Below are positions 55,014 to 62,219 of a stretch of 62,219 nt of DNA, one piece after another. Origin of the DNA: Oligoflexia bacterium (lineage in GTDB: Bacteria > Bdellovibrionota > UBA1018). The stretch spans positions 1-62,219 of the forward strand of contig JACMQW010000044.1 of assembly GCA_014376785.1 (NCBI GenBank). The letters are read 5' to 3'. Made by a program: the position numbers and the translations under genes. The first letter of the stretch is position 1, and the number at the start of each line of letters is the position of its first letter. The notes beneath the pieces are model-generated. The model worked only from the letters and a program-made list of their open reading frames with translations. It made no database searches and was not told the origin of the DNA.

Positions 55014-56708
55014 ATGAATAAAGTCCTTATTCTAGATTACGGATCTCAGTACACGCAACTCATCGCAAGGCGAACGCGCGAGCTCGGTTTTTTCTCTTAC
55101 GTCTTTCCTGGAAATGCGAGCATCACGCGTATCCGCGAGTTCGCACCCTCCGCCGTGATTTTATCCGGTGGACCTTCGAGTGTTTATGACCCAGGCGCAC
55201 CGCAGTTACCGGATGGGTTTCTCGGTTACGCGGCTGAGAAGAAGCTTGCGGTGCTCGGCATTTGTTACGGCCTGCAGCTTCTCGTGCAGGCGCGCGGCGG
55301 AGAAGTAAAGCCAGGCGTGAAAAGAGAATACGGACGAATGGGTGTGATGCCGGTCGGAGTGAGCGACCTTTTCCCATTAAACTCTCCTTTTCAAATCGAA
55401 ACGGCGCTCTCTAAAGACGAAACGGGAAGCATCGCCGCTCCGAAGGTTCGCCAGGTTTGGATGTCCCACGGAGACGAAGCGGCGAAACTTCCGGTGGGCT
55501 TTACTCTTTGTGCGAAATCCGAACGGGGCGCGATCGCGGCAATCGAAAATCCAGCCGAAAAACTTTATGGTCTGCAGTTCCATCCCGAAGTCACCCATTC
55601 TGAAAGCGGCCGCGAACTCCTTCGGCATTTTCTAGTGAAATTAGCGGGTGTCGAACCCGACTGGACGATGGGCCATTTCATCAGCGAAGAAATAGCGCGG
55701 ATTCAAGCGAAAGTCCCTGCCGATGCCCGCGTGATCTGTGCTTTGTCGGGCGGAGTCGACTCGACGGTTGCGGCCACCCTCGTTCATCAAGCGATCGGCG
55801 ATCGCCTCCACTGCGTGTTTGTGGACACCGGTCTTCTTCGTTTCGAGGAAGGCGACCGTGTGATGAAGCTCTTTACCGAGAAACTCCATCTTCCCGTCAC
55901 TCGCGTGAATGCGGAAGCGCGGTACCTGGCTAAACTTGCGGGCTTGACCGACCCCGAAGCGAAGAGAAAAATAATCGGCGCCGAGTTCATCGCGATTTTT
56001 GAGGAAGAAGCGCAGAAACTGAAAACTTCCACGGGGGTTCTGCCCGAGTTTCTGGTGCAAGGAACACTGTACCCCGACGTCATCGAATCATCTCCGCCAC
56101 CTAGTGCGGATGTGCCGTACTCGGCACTGGACGGGAACCACCCGTCTGCGAAGCCGTCCAGCGCTGAGAGCGCCTCCGTGCTCGGGAAGACCATCAAATC
56201 ACACCATAATGTGGGTGGTTTACCGAAAGACTTGAGATTTAAGCTCATCGAACCGTTTAGAGACCTCTTCAAAGACGAAGTCAGAGAAATCGGTCACACC
56301 CTCGGGGTGCCGAGCGATTTCATCCGCAGGCATCCGTTTCCGGGCCCTGGACTCGGAGTGAGGATCGTCGGCGAAGTCACGAAGGAACGCTGCGAGATTT
56401 TACGTGCGGCCGACGAAGTCTTTATCTCAATGTTAAAAGACGAAGGGCTTTACGATCAGATCTGGCAAGCGATGGGAGTCTTCCTTCCGATTCGCTCAGT
56501 CGGCGTGCAAGGAGACGGTCGAACTCATGACTATTGTATCGCGCTCAGAGCAGTCACTTCCGTGGATGGAATGACGGCCGATTGGTATCCGTTTGAAATG
56601 CCTTTTCTCGCGCGCGTGAGTACCCGTATTTGCAACGAAGTGCGCGGAGTGAACCGAGTGGTTTACGATATTTCTTCGAAACCTCCCGCAACCATTGAAT
56701 GGGAATGA
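55014..56708 (+). CDS. guaA: GuaA, GMP synthase (glutamine-hydrolysing)
   Basis: 564 aa, 40-50 longer than usual. The class I glutamine amidotransferase domain (residues 1-205) has GICYGLQ with the catalytic Cys; the ATP-pyrophosphatase domain has SGGVDSTV, and the dimerisation domain begins near KSHHNVGGLP. An extra ~25-30 residues (Ser/Pro/Ala-rich, nucleotides about 56090-56185) lie after YPDVIES, before the conserved IKSHHN. The ATG at 55014 fits the family start. It overlaps dnaE by 10 bp. Confidence 0.96.
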   Translation: MNKVLILDYGSQYTQLIARRTRELGFFSYVFPGNASITRIREFAPSAVILSGGPSSVYDPGAPQLPDGFLGYAAEKKLAVLGICYGLQLLVQARGGEVKPGVKREYGRMGVMPVGVSDLFPLNSPFQIETALSKDETGSIAAPKVRQVWMSHGDEAAKLPVGFTLCAKSERGAIAAIENPAEKLYGLQFHPEVTHSESGRELLRHFLVKLAGVEPDWTMGHFISEEIARIQAKVPADARVICALSGGVDSTVAATLVHQAIGDRLHCVFVDTGLLRFEEGDRVMKLFTEKLHLPVTRVNAEARYLAKLAGLTDPEAKRKIIGAEFIAIFEEEAQKLKTSTGVLPEFLVQGTLYPDVIESSPPPSADVPYSALDGNHPSAKPSSAESASVLGKTIKSHHNVGGLPKDLRFKLIEPFRDLFKDEVREIGHTLGVPSDFIRRHPFPGPGLGVRIVGEVTKERCEILRAADEVFISMLKDEGLYDQIWQAMGVFLPIRSVGVQGDGRTHDYCIALRAVTSVDGMTADWYPFEMPFLARVSTRICNEVRGVNRVVYDISSKPPATIEWE

Positions 56709-59700
56709 TGGAAAAACAAGTATCAGAGAATCAGTCGAGCGCGGTGGATTCGGGGAATGATGAAAATTTCGTCCATCTCCACGTTCACACGCAATATTCT
56801 CTGCTCCAGGGCGCTCTGCATGTCGAAGACTTAATCGCGAAAGTGGCAGAGTTTGGAATGCCTGCCGTCGCAATGACCGATACGAATAACCTTTTCGGGG
56901 CGATCGACTTTTACGGCCAAGCCCACGGTAAAAAAATCAAACCCATCATCGGTTGCGATGTTTGGTATTTAGAACAGGGCTATGCGGGCGCCCAATCCGC
57001 GGCCTCGATGGCGGCGGCGTCCGGTCCGGCTTCGCAAAACTTTCGTCCGAAATTCCACAACCTCGTTTTGCTTGCGAAAGATTTGGCGGGTTACCGAAAT
57101 CTCTGCAAACTCATCACCGAAGGGTATGAGAAGTCACCGCCGCCTGCGAAAGGCGCGGCCGCGATTCCTAAGTTTCTCATCGACCGCGCTGGCCTCGATA
57201 AATACGGAGACGGACTGATTGTGCTCTCCGGAGGGCTTCGCGGAGAGATTCCCTACCGACTTTTAATCGGAGAAGAAGAAGAAGCGATCTCGGTATTGAA
57301 GTGGATGAAGGGCCGATTCGGGCCTGACTTCTATCTGGAAATCCAAGACAACGGTATTCCTGAGCAAGAACACGTGAATGAAACCCTCTTCGCATGGGGC
57401 GCGAGGTTTGGTGTCGAGGTGGTCGGGACGACGGACGTCCACTACTTAAATCCGTCGGACGCCGAGGCACATGAAATCCTCCAGTGCATCGAGAATGGAC
57501 GGAACCTCGACTTCGACCGACCGAAATCCTTGGTTCCATCGGAGTTTTACCTAAAACCCGCAAAGCTCATGCGGGAACGATTCGCGAGGTTTCCGGGAGC
57601 GGCAGACAACACGCTTAAAATCGCAGAGAAGTGCGACGTCGTTTTCAAATTTAAACACGACGACGGTCGGCCGATTTATCACCTGCCGAACTTTCGGCCG
57701 GACGGCGTCGCGAAAGAAGATGCGTTCGACGAGGTCGAATTCTTTCGGGTTGAGTCTCGCAAAGGTTTAGAAGAGCGGTTTGCTTCCCATGTTTTTAAAA
57801 AACTTCGCGAAAACTCGGCATGGGAAGAGCTGAAAAAAGAATATTACCAGCGCCTTGAAGATGAATTGACGATGATCGCCCGGACCGGCTTCTCGGGTTA
57901 CTTTCTCATCGTTTCTGATTTTATCAAATGGGCGAAGCGCCACGGCATTCCAGTCGGTCCTGGTCGGGGATCCGGTGCGGGTTCGCTGGTCGCTTACTCG
58001 CTCGTCATCACCGACATCGATCCGATTAAGTTTAAGCTGCTTTTTGAGCGATTCATTAATCCGGAGCGGGTTTCCATGCCCGATTTCGACATCGATTTCT
58101 GTCAGGATCGCCGCGGAGAGGTGATCGAGTACGTCGAACAAAAGTACGGAAAAGAAAACGTCTGTCAAATCATCACCTACGGTAAACTCCAAACTCGCGC
58201 GGTGATTAAGGACGTCGGTCGAGTGCTCGGTCTCTCATTTGCTGAGACCGATGTGATCAATAAACTTATTCCTGATGACTTAGGGATTTCGATCGATGAG
58301 TCGATCGCAAAAGAGCCCAGACTTCGTGAACTCATGGAGCAGGATCCAAAGATCAATACGGTCATCGGTTATGCCAGACGGCTCGAAGGACTTTACCGAA
58401 ACGCCGGAATTCACGCAGCCGGTGTGATCATCACGGGTGAGCCGGTGGTGAATTTATGCGCGCTCTACGTCTCGAAAGACGGCGATGTGGTCACGCAATT
58501 TGATAAAGATGCGGGTGAAAAAATCGGACTGGTGAAGTTCGACTTTCTCGGCCTGAAAACGTTGACGGTGATCGATAACGCAGTGAAGTTGGTTCGAGAT
58601 CGCGAACCATTCATCTTAGATGAGATGAATTACGAAGATTCGGCTGTGTTTGCGCTGATTTCTTCGGGAGACACGGACGGAATTTTCCAAGTCGAGTCGA
58701 GCGGGATGAAAGACCTTTGCTCCAGACTTCAGCCTTCGTCGCTCGACGACTTAACCGCTATTTCCGCGCTTTATCGTCCGGGTCCGCTGGGAAGCGGGAT
58801 GGTCGATGTGTTCGTTGATCGGAAGCACGGACGAGAAGCGATCGTCTATGCGACGCCCCAGCTCGAATCGATTCTGAACGAAACGTACGGCGTGATTCTG
58901 TACCAAGAGCAAGTGATGCAGATCGCGCGCGAGCTCGCAGGTTACTCGCTTGGACAGGCCGATTTACTCCGCCGCGCCATGGGGAAAAAGAAGCCAGAAG
59001 AAATGGCGAAGCACCGAGAACTTTTCACCGCCGGCGCGCTCGAGAGAAATTTAAGCAAAGAAGTCGCCCAAGGGATTTTCGATCTTATGGCGAAGTTCGC
59101 CGAATACGGATTCAACAAATCTCACTCGGCTGCCTACGGAGTGCTCACTTACCAGACCGCGTACTTGAAAACCCATTATCCAGCTGAATTTATGGCCGCT
59201 CTGATGACGACCGAAGTAAACGACACGGATAAAATCACGAAATACATTGGGAATGCGAAAATGAACCGCATCCCGGTTCTTCCGCCGGATGTGAATTTTT
59301 CTCAGAAATCTTTTTCGGTCGAAAATGTCGAGCTTCCGGGTAAGGGCGGGATTCAAAAGGGGATTCGCTTCGGGCTTGAAGCAATCAAAGGGGTGGGGAG
59401 CATCGCGGTCGACCTCATTTTAGACGCCCGGACGACGGGAGGCAATTTCACTTCCTGCATGGACTTCGCGCGCCGCGTGTCCACTCGTAAGGCGAATAAA
59501 AAAGTGCTCGAAGCACTCACGATTTCGGGCGCATTTGATGAGATCTCGGAAGTGAATCGGCCAAGCCTGATGGCGTCGCTTGAGAAATTGCTCGATTTCG
59601 CCTCAGACGAGCAGGAAGAAAAAGAACTCGGCCAAACTTCGCTGTTTGATTCTTTCTCGGCGGAAGATGTGAAGCTCGTCACGCCGATGGATGCGATTTT

Positions 59701-60442
59701 TCAGAAATTAGAAGACTGGCCTCGCTCAAAACGCCTGATGATGGAAAAACAGATCGTCGGCTTTTACGTCTCCGGTCATCCGATGGACACCTGGCAAAAA
59801 ATCACCGAAGAGTGGCTTGGTTGGTCGATCGAAAAGTTGAAAGAGTGGGGAATTCAGAAGTCGGCCGAAATGGCTTCTAAGCCTGCGCCGGAAAACAACG
59901 GTTACGGCGGCGGGGGATTCCAGCGCCCGAAGCGACCTGAAGTCCGCGTTGCCGGCCTGATTAGCGAGACCAAGGAGATCATGACCAAGAAAGGTGCCCG
60001 CATGGCCTTCTCAAGGTTAGAGGATCTTTCGAGTTCTCTTGAGATCGTGTTTTTTCCGGAAGCCTTCACTAACAATGCGGAGCTTTTAAAGCGGGCTTCG
60101 GCCGAAGCGGAGCCTCTGCTCATTACGGGCGAAGTCGAAGCGACGCTCGACGGTGCGAAGATCTTCGTGAAGACGCTTGAGTGGATCGAAGAAGCGCACA
60201 AAAACCGCGTGCAGCAGGTGATCCTGCGACTACCGCTCGACCGAATCACGAGCGATCAGCTGCGCGAGCTCAAGCGAAACATCATTTCTTTCCGAGGGAA
60301 GTGCCCCGTGCGAATCGAGTTTTCCGATCCCCGTTTTAAAACGAAACTCGAGCTTCCGAAAACCGTGGGACTACAGACCACTCCCCAGATGGTGGAGAGT
60401 GTGAATAAAGTCTTCGGATTTAACGTCGTTCACCTCGTCTGA
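56699..60442 (+). CDS. dnaE: DnaE, DNA polymerase III alpha subunit
   Basis: 1247 aa, a little longer than E. coli DnaE. Replicative polymerase catalytic subunit. Seen: the PHP domain opening HLHVHTQYSLLQGAL, the polymerase palm with PDFDIDFCQDRRGEVI (catalytic Asp residues), GPGRGSGAGSLVAY, the helix-hairpin-helix region, and the OB-fold near residues 1055-1130. Several starts (56699, 56705, 56708) lie within the guaA 3' end, so the exact N-terminus is open. Last gene of the operon. Confidence 0.96.
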   Translation: MGMMEKQVSENQSSAVDSGNDENFVHLHVHTQYSLLQGALHVEDLIAKVAEFGMPAVAMTDTNNLFGAIDFYGQAHGKKIKPIIGCDVWYLEQGYAGAQSAASMAAASGPASQNFRPKFHNLVLLAKDLAGYRNLCKLITEGYEKSPPPAKGAAAIPKFLIDRAGLDKYGDGLIVLSGGLRGEIPYRLLIGEEEEAISVLKWMKGRFGPDFYLEIQDNGIPEQEHVNETLFAWGARFGVEVVGTTDVHYLNPSDAEAHEILQCIENGRNLDFDRPKSLVPSEFYLKPAKLMRERFARFPGAADNTLKIAEKCDVVFKFKHDDGRPIYHLPNFRPDGVAKEDAFDEVEFFRVESRKGLEERFASHVFKKLRENSAWEELKKEYYQRLEDELTMIARTGFSGYFLIVSDFIKWAKRHGIPVGPGRGSGAGSLVAYSLVITDIDPIKFKLLFERFINPERVSMPDFDIDFCQDRRGEVIEYVEQKYGKENVCQIITYGKLQTRAVIKDVGRVLGLSFAETDVINKLIPDDLGISIDESIAKEPRLRELMEQDPKINTVIGYARRLEGLYRNAGIHAAGVIITGEPVVNLCALYVSKDGDVVTQFDKDAGEKIGLVKFDFLGLKTLTVIDNAVKLVRDREPFILDEMNYEDSAVFALISSGDTDGIFQVESSGMKDLCSRLQPSSLDDLTAISALYRPGPLGSGMVDVFVDRKHGREAIVYATPQLESILNETYGVILYQEQVMQIARELAGYSLGQADLLRRAMGKKKPEEMAKHRELFTAGALERNLSKEVAQGIFDLMAKFAEYGFNKSHSAAYGVLTYQTAYLKTHYPAEFMAALMTTEVNDTDKITKYIGNAKMNRIPVLPPDVNFSQKSFSVENVELPGKGGIQKGIRFGLEAIKGVGSIAVDLILDARTTGGNFTSCMDFARRVSTRKANKKVLEALTISGAFDEISEVNRPSLMASLEKLLDFASDEQEEKELGQTSLFDSFSAEDVKLVTPMDAIFQKLEDWPRSKRLMMEKQIVGFYVSGHPMDTWQKITEEWLGWSIEKLKEWGIQKSAEMASKPAPENNGYGGGGFQRPKRPEVRVAGLISETKEIMTKKGARMAFSRLEDLSSSLEIVFFPEAFTNNAELLKRASAEAEPLLITGEVEATLDGAKIFVKTLEWIEEAHKNRVQQVILRLPLDRITSDQLRELKRNIISFRGKCPVRIEFSDPRFKTKLELPKTVGLQTTPQMVESVNKVFGFNVVHLV

Positions 60443-60455
60443 GTAAATATTTCGC

Positions 60456-61853
60456 TCACCAAAATCCCCACTTCGTTTTCGTTAGGGCTTTCGGGAGGAC
60501 GGGGTCTAAGCCGAATGCAGTTTGAATGTTTCCCATCTCCTTTAGAAAAATTTCGGAATGTTCCTGATCGATGTTTGCGGTCATGATCTGAGCGCGGACA
60601 TTTTTCAGTGAGGCCCGGCCGAAGTCCAACTTCGTGATTTGCGTATCTAGGGAAGCGCCCATCGAAACCAACTCCCCATCCATTGCTCCAAGTGCTTGGA
60701 TCGCGCGCAGGCGAGAGTCGTTTAGAAATGAATGCATCGCTGCGGAAGCTGGGGGAACCAAGGATACTTGGTTTTCTTCCAGGTAAAGCGCACGTTCTTT
60801 GGAAGCGTTCTTTGCCAGTTCCAGAGTGTAGCGTTCTAAGTCGAGTGAACGCCGGTAGTTATCGAAAATGTGCTCTGCTTGGTCGATTGCGAAAAGGAAA
60901 TCTGCTTTTTGTTCACTCGTCTTTCGACTTGACCGAAACCAGTCTGCCCCTTTTGCGTAGACATTCATCCAAGCAAAATTTTCTCTGAAATAATCGAGTC
61001 GACTGAACGAGGTCGAACTCAAGGTGACGTAAGCGCGGCGGAGGTCCTGATCGAGGTGAGTTAGCCAGCTGTGATCTTTTTCTCCGTCCATCCAGGCTTT
61101 GGATTCGAAGACTTCGTTTACTTTTTTTAAGTCAGAACTTCCTTTTTCGAGTGGTGTGTAAGTTCTTTTTCCAGTGGCTGAAGTCGGGAGCGCGTCGACG
61201 CCGCCCGATTTCATTGAGACTTTGATCGCTTTGGATCGATTCAAAGAAAATTGATCTGAATTTAGATCAAATCGCGGAGTCTTCACGCTATACCACTGGT
61301 CTAGGGTGAGTAGTTGGTTCTCGATCAGCTTTAAAAATTCCTCCTTTAAGCTAGGATGACTTTCAACGGTCTTCAGAATAAGACGCAGATCGGAGTAATC
61401 TTCGGTAGTGAGTTCTGAATCCATTTCGAAGGAATTGCCTGGCCTGGAACTTTCCGCCCTGAAAGATTCTAAATAATTCTTACTAATTTGACGAAGAGGA
61501 CCCTGATAATTGCTATAAGCTGCTTTGAAGTTCGCACAGAGTGCAAGAACCTTCGATCGGTCAACAAATTCGACACGGTTTTGGTACCTGTCATGAGAGG
61601 TTATCGAATATTGAGCTGAAAGACTTCGCATCAACCGCTTCGTCTCTACTGAGTTAAAAAAAAACGGATAGTCGATTGCGAACGTATGAAAGAGCGTTGC
61701 CGAAATGACTTTCGGATCGGGCTGGAGTTCGGCCTGGATGAGAAATTCCTGACAACGCTCCGCAACCGGAATGAGGGGGACGGCGAGGCTTTCGGGTGAG
61801 GAAGAAAAAAGCGCGAGTGCGCAAATCATCGAGACTTTAAAAAGACTTTTCAA
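60456..61853 (-). CDS. Secreted protein of unknown function
   Basis: 465 aa, TTG start (weak GGGGTG site) or an internal ATG at residue 9. Signal peptide ending SLA (about residue 24). Mostly helical with many Ser/Leu/Arg/Lys; two cysteines near the N-terminus (RCQEF, ALCANF) could pair. The C-terminal part has a charged coiled-coil look (DNYRRSLDLERYTLELAKNASKERA). No family recognised. It is convergent with dnaE (13 bp apart). Confidence 0.65.
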   Translation of the reverse strand: MKSLFKVSMICALALFSSSPESLAVPLIPVAERCQEFLIQAELQPDPKVISATLFHTFAIDYPFFFNSVETKRLMRSLSAQYSITSHDRYQNRVEFVDRSKVLALCANFKAAYSNYQGPLRQISKNYLESFRAESSRPGNSFEMDSELTTEDYSDLRLILKTVESHPSLKEEFLKLIENQLLTLDQWYSVKTPRFDLNSDQFSLNRSKAIKVSMKSGGVDALPTSATGKRTYTPLEKGSSDLKKVNEVFESKAWMDGEKDHSWLTHLDQDLRRAYVTLSSTSFSRLDYFRENFAWMNVYAKGADWFRSSRKTSEQKADFLFAIDQAEHIFDNYRRSLDLERYTLELAKNASKERALYLEENQVSLVPPASAAMHSFLNDSRLRAIQALGAMDGELVSMGASLDTQITKLDFGRASLKNVRAQIMTANIDQEHSEIFLKEMGNIQTAFGLDPVLPKALTKTKWGFW

Positions 61854-62122
61854 GAATCACCCCGGAGTTGAACGAACGATCGGCACGCGACGATGCCGTC
61901 GTCCCATTTTAGCTGCGGCGGAAAAATGGTCAAGCTGAGTCGGACTGTCAGATGCCTGACGCACAGACCACTCTTTCTTCACGAGTGAATACTCGGGTGA
62001 ACCTGCCGGCTTACCTGGAGTGGAAGACAGAGTCGAACGGTGCAGAGGCTTTTTTTTCGCGCGATCGTAAGCTGATGGTGAAAAGTGCACTGGATAGGGG
62101 GCAGCCGCGCTCTTTTAGGTGA
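61854..62122. other. No confident gene between the secreted protein and the terminal repeats
   Basis: A 77-codon minus-strand frame (61857-62090) starts with MHFSPSAYDR and is basic and Ser/Pro-rich. It has no motif and could be a small real gene only 3 bp before the secreted-protein start, or a chance frame. The region presumably also carries the promoter of that secreted-protein gene. Confidence 0.3.
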
Positions 62123-62162
62123 CGCAAGGTCGCAAGGTCGCAAGGTCGCAAGGTCGCAAGGT
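62123..62162. repeat. 8-bp tandem repeat, five perfect copies
   Basis: CGCAAGGT is repeated five times in direct contact, followed by a partial CGC. No spacers separate the copies, so it is not a CRISPR array. The unit is not a multiple of three, so a change in copy number would shift any reading frame or promoter spacing. It lies near the window end, with its downstream gene outside. Confidence 0.9.
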
Positions 62163-62219
62163 CGCGGGAAAGAAATATTCGTCGGCCGCGTCTTTCGGAT
62201 TTTTTATTTCTCCGTACGA

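Noticed and set aside
61857-62090. 77-aa minus-strand frame before the secreted protein
   Set aside because: Basic, low complexity, no motif or clear ribosome site; kept only as a remark in the gene-free entry.
62123-62162. Possible CRISPR array
   Set aside because: The five repeats touch each other with no spacers, and no cas gene is present.

Overview
The window reads as one contig of a Gram-negative bacterium, most likely from the Bdellovibrionota/Oligoflexia or a related former-deltaproteobacterial lineage. This is inferred from the mix of a TIGR02147/DUF4423 regulator, type IV pilus PilT, many signal-peptide proteins with no recognisable family, RsbRD-type and REC-first histidine kinases, frequent GTG/TTG starts and tight 4-bp gene overlaps. 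No plasmid, phage, insertion sequence or CRISPR hallmark was seen. The assignment rests on gene style, not on a search.

Layout. 0-10.4 kb: partial tRNA-Arg, a Cys-rich secreted peptide, pilT, the phosphate operon pstSCAB-phoU, an mgtC-DUF155 pair, an HU/IHF gene and a divergent UppP-like protein. 10.4-22.2 kb: a methyltransferase-like protein, a REC-histidine kinase, fadE, an AI-2E family permease, a ubiB/osmC/ferritin-like cluster, and a radical-SAM plus UdgX-fusion pair probably acting on DNA. 22.2-26.3 kb: a minus-strand set of lipoprotein, beta-barrel with an HExxH motif, TIGR02147 regulator and secreted HExxH protease, with an operator-like triple half-site in front of the regulator. 26.5-30.2 kb: a three-subunit molybdenum hydroxylase (PaoABC-like).

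30.3-41.1 kb is a decay zone. Intact genes (DUF2461, tRNA-Ala, an RsbRD kinase, TIGR03643, Lon-N, tpx, a renalase-like oxidoreductase) are interleaved with at least six broken ones: a lipoprotein, an outer-membrane barrel, a membrane protein, a GAF kinase, a ypfJ metallopeptidase and a kinase/regulator junction. They carry frameshifts, in-frame stops and internal deletions. 41.2-43.6 kb holds a glutaredoxin, a flavodoxin-like protein and a glutathione S-transferase.

43.6-50.4 kb is the most novel part: a minus-strand operon of four large secreted proteins (714, 434, 455 and 644 aa) of no family I recognise. Three share an exactly spaced YC-x26-C block near the N-terminus. All four end in a related C-terminal module of the type LF-x2-[IV]. 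I suggest they are co-exported parts of one envelope or extracellular structure. The operon ends at a strong hairpin shared with the convergent GST gene.

50.6-62.2 kb: a GcvH-like protein whose lipoyl lysine is replaced by leucine, then the tightly packed housekeeping operon miaB - gamma-carbonic anhydrase - guaB - guaA - dnaE, a secreted protein of unknown function, and a five-copy 8-bp tandem repeat at the window end.
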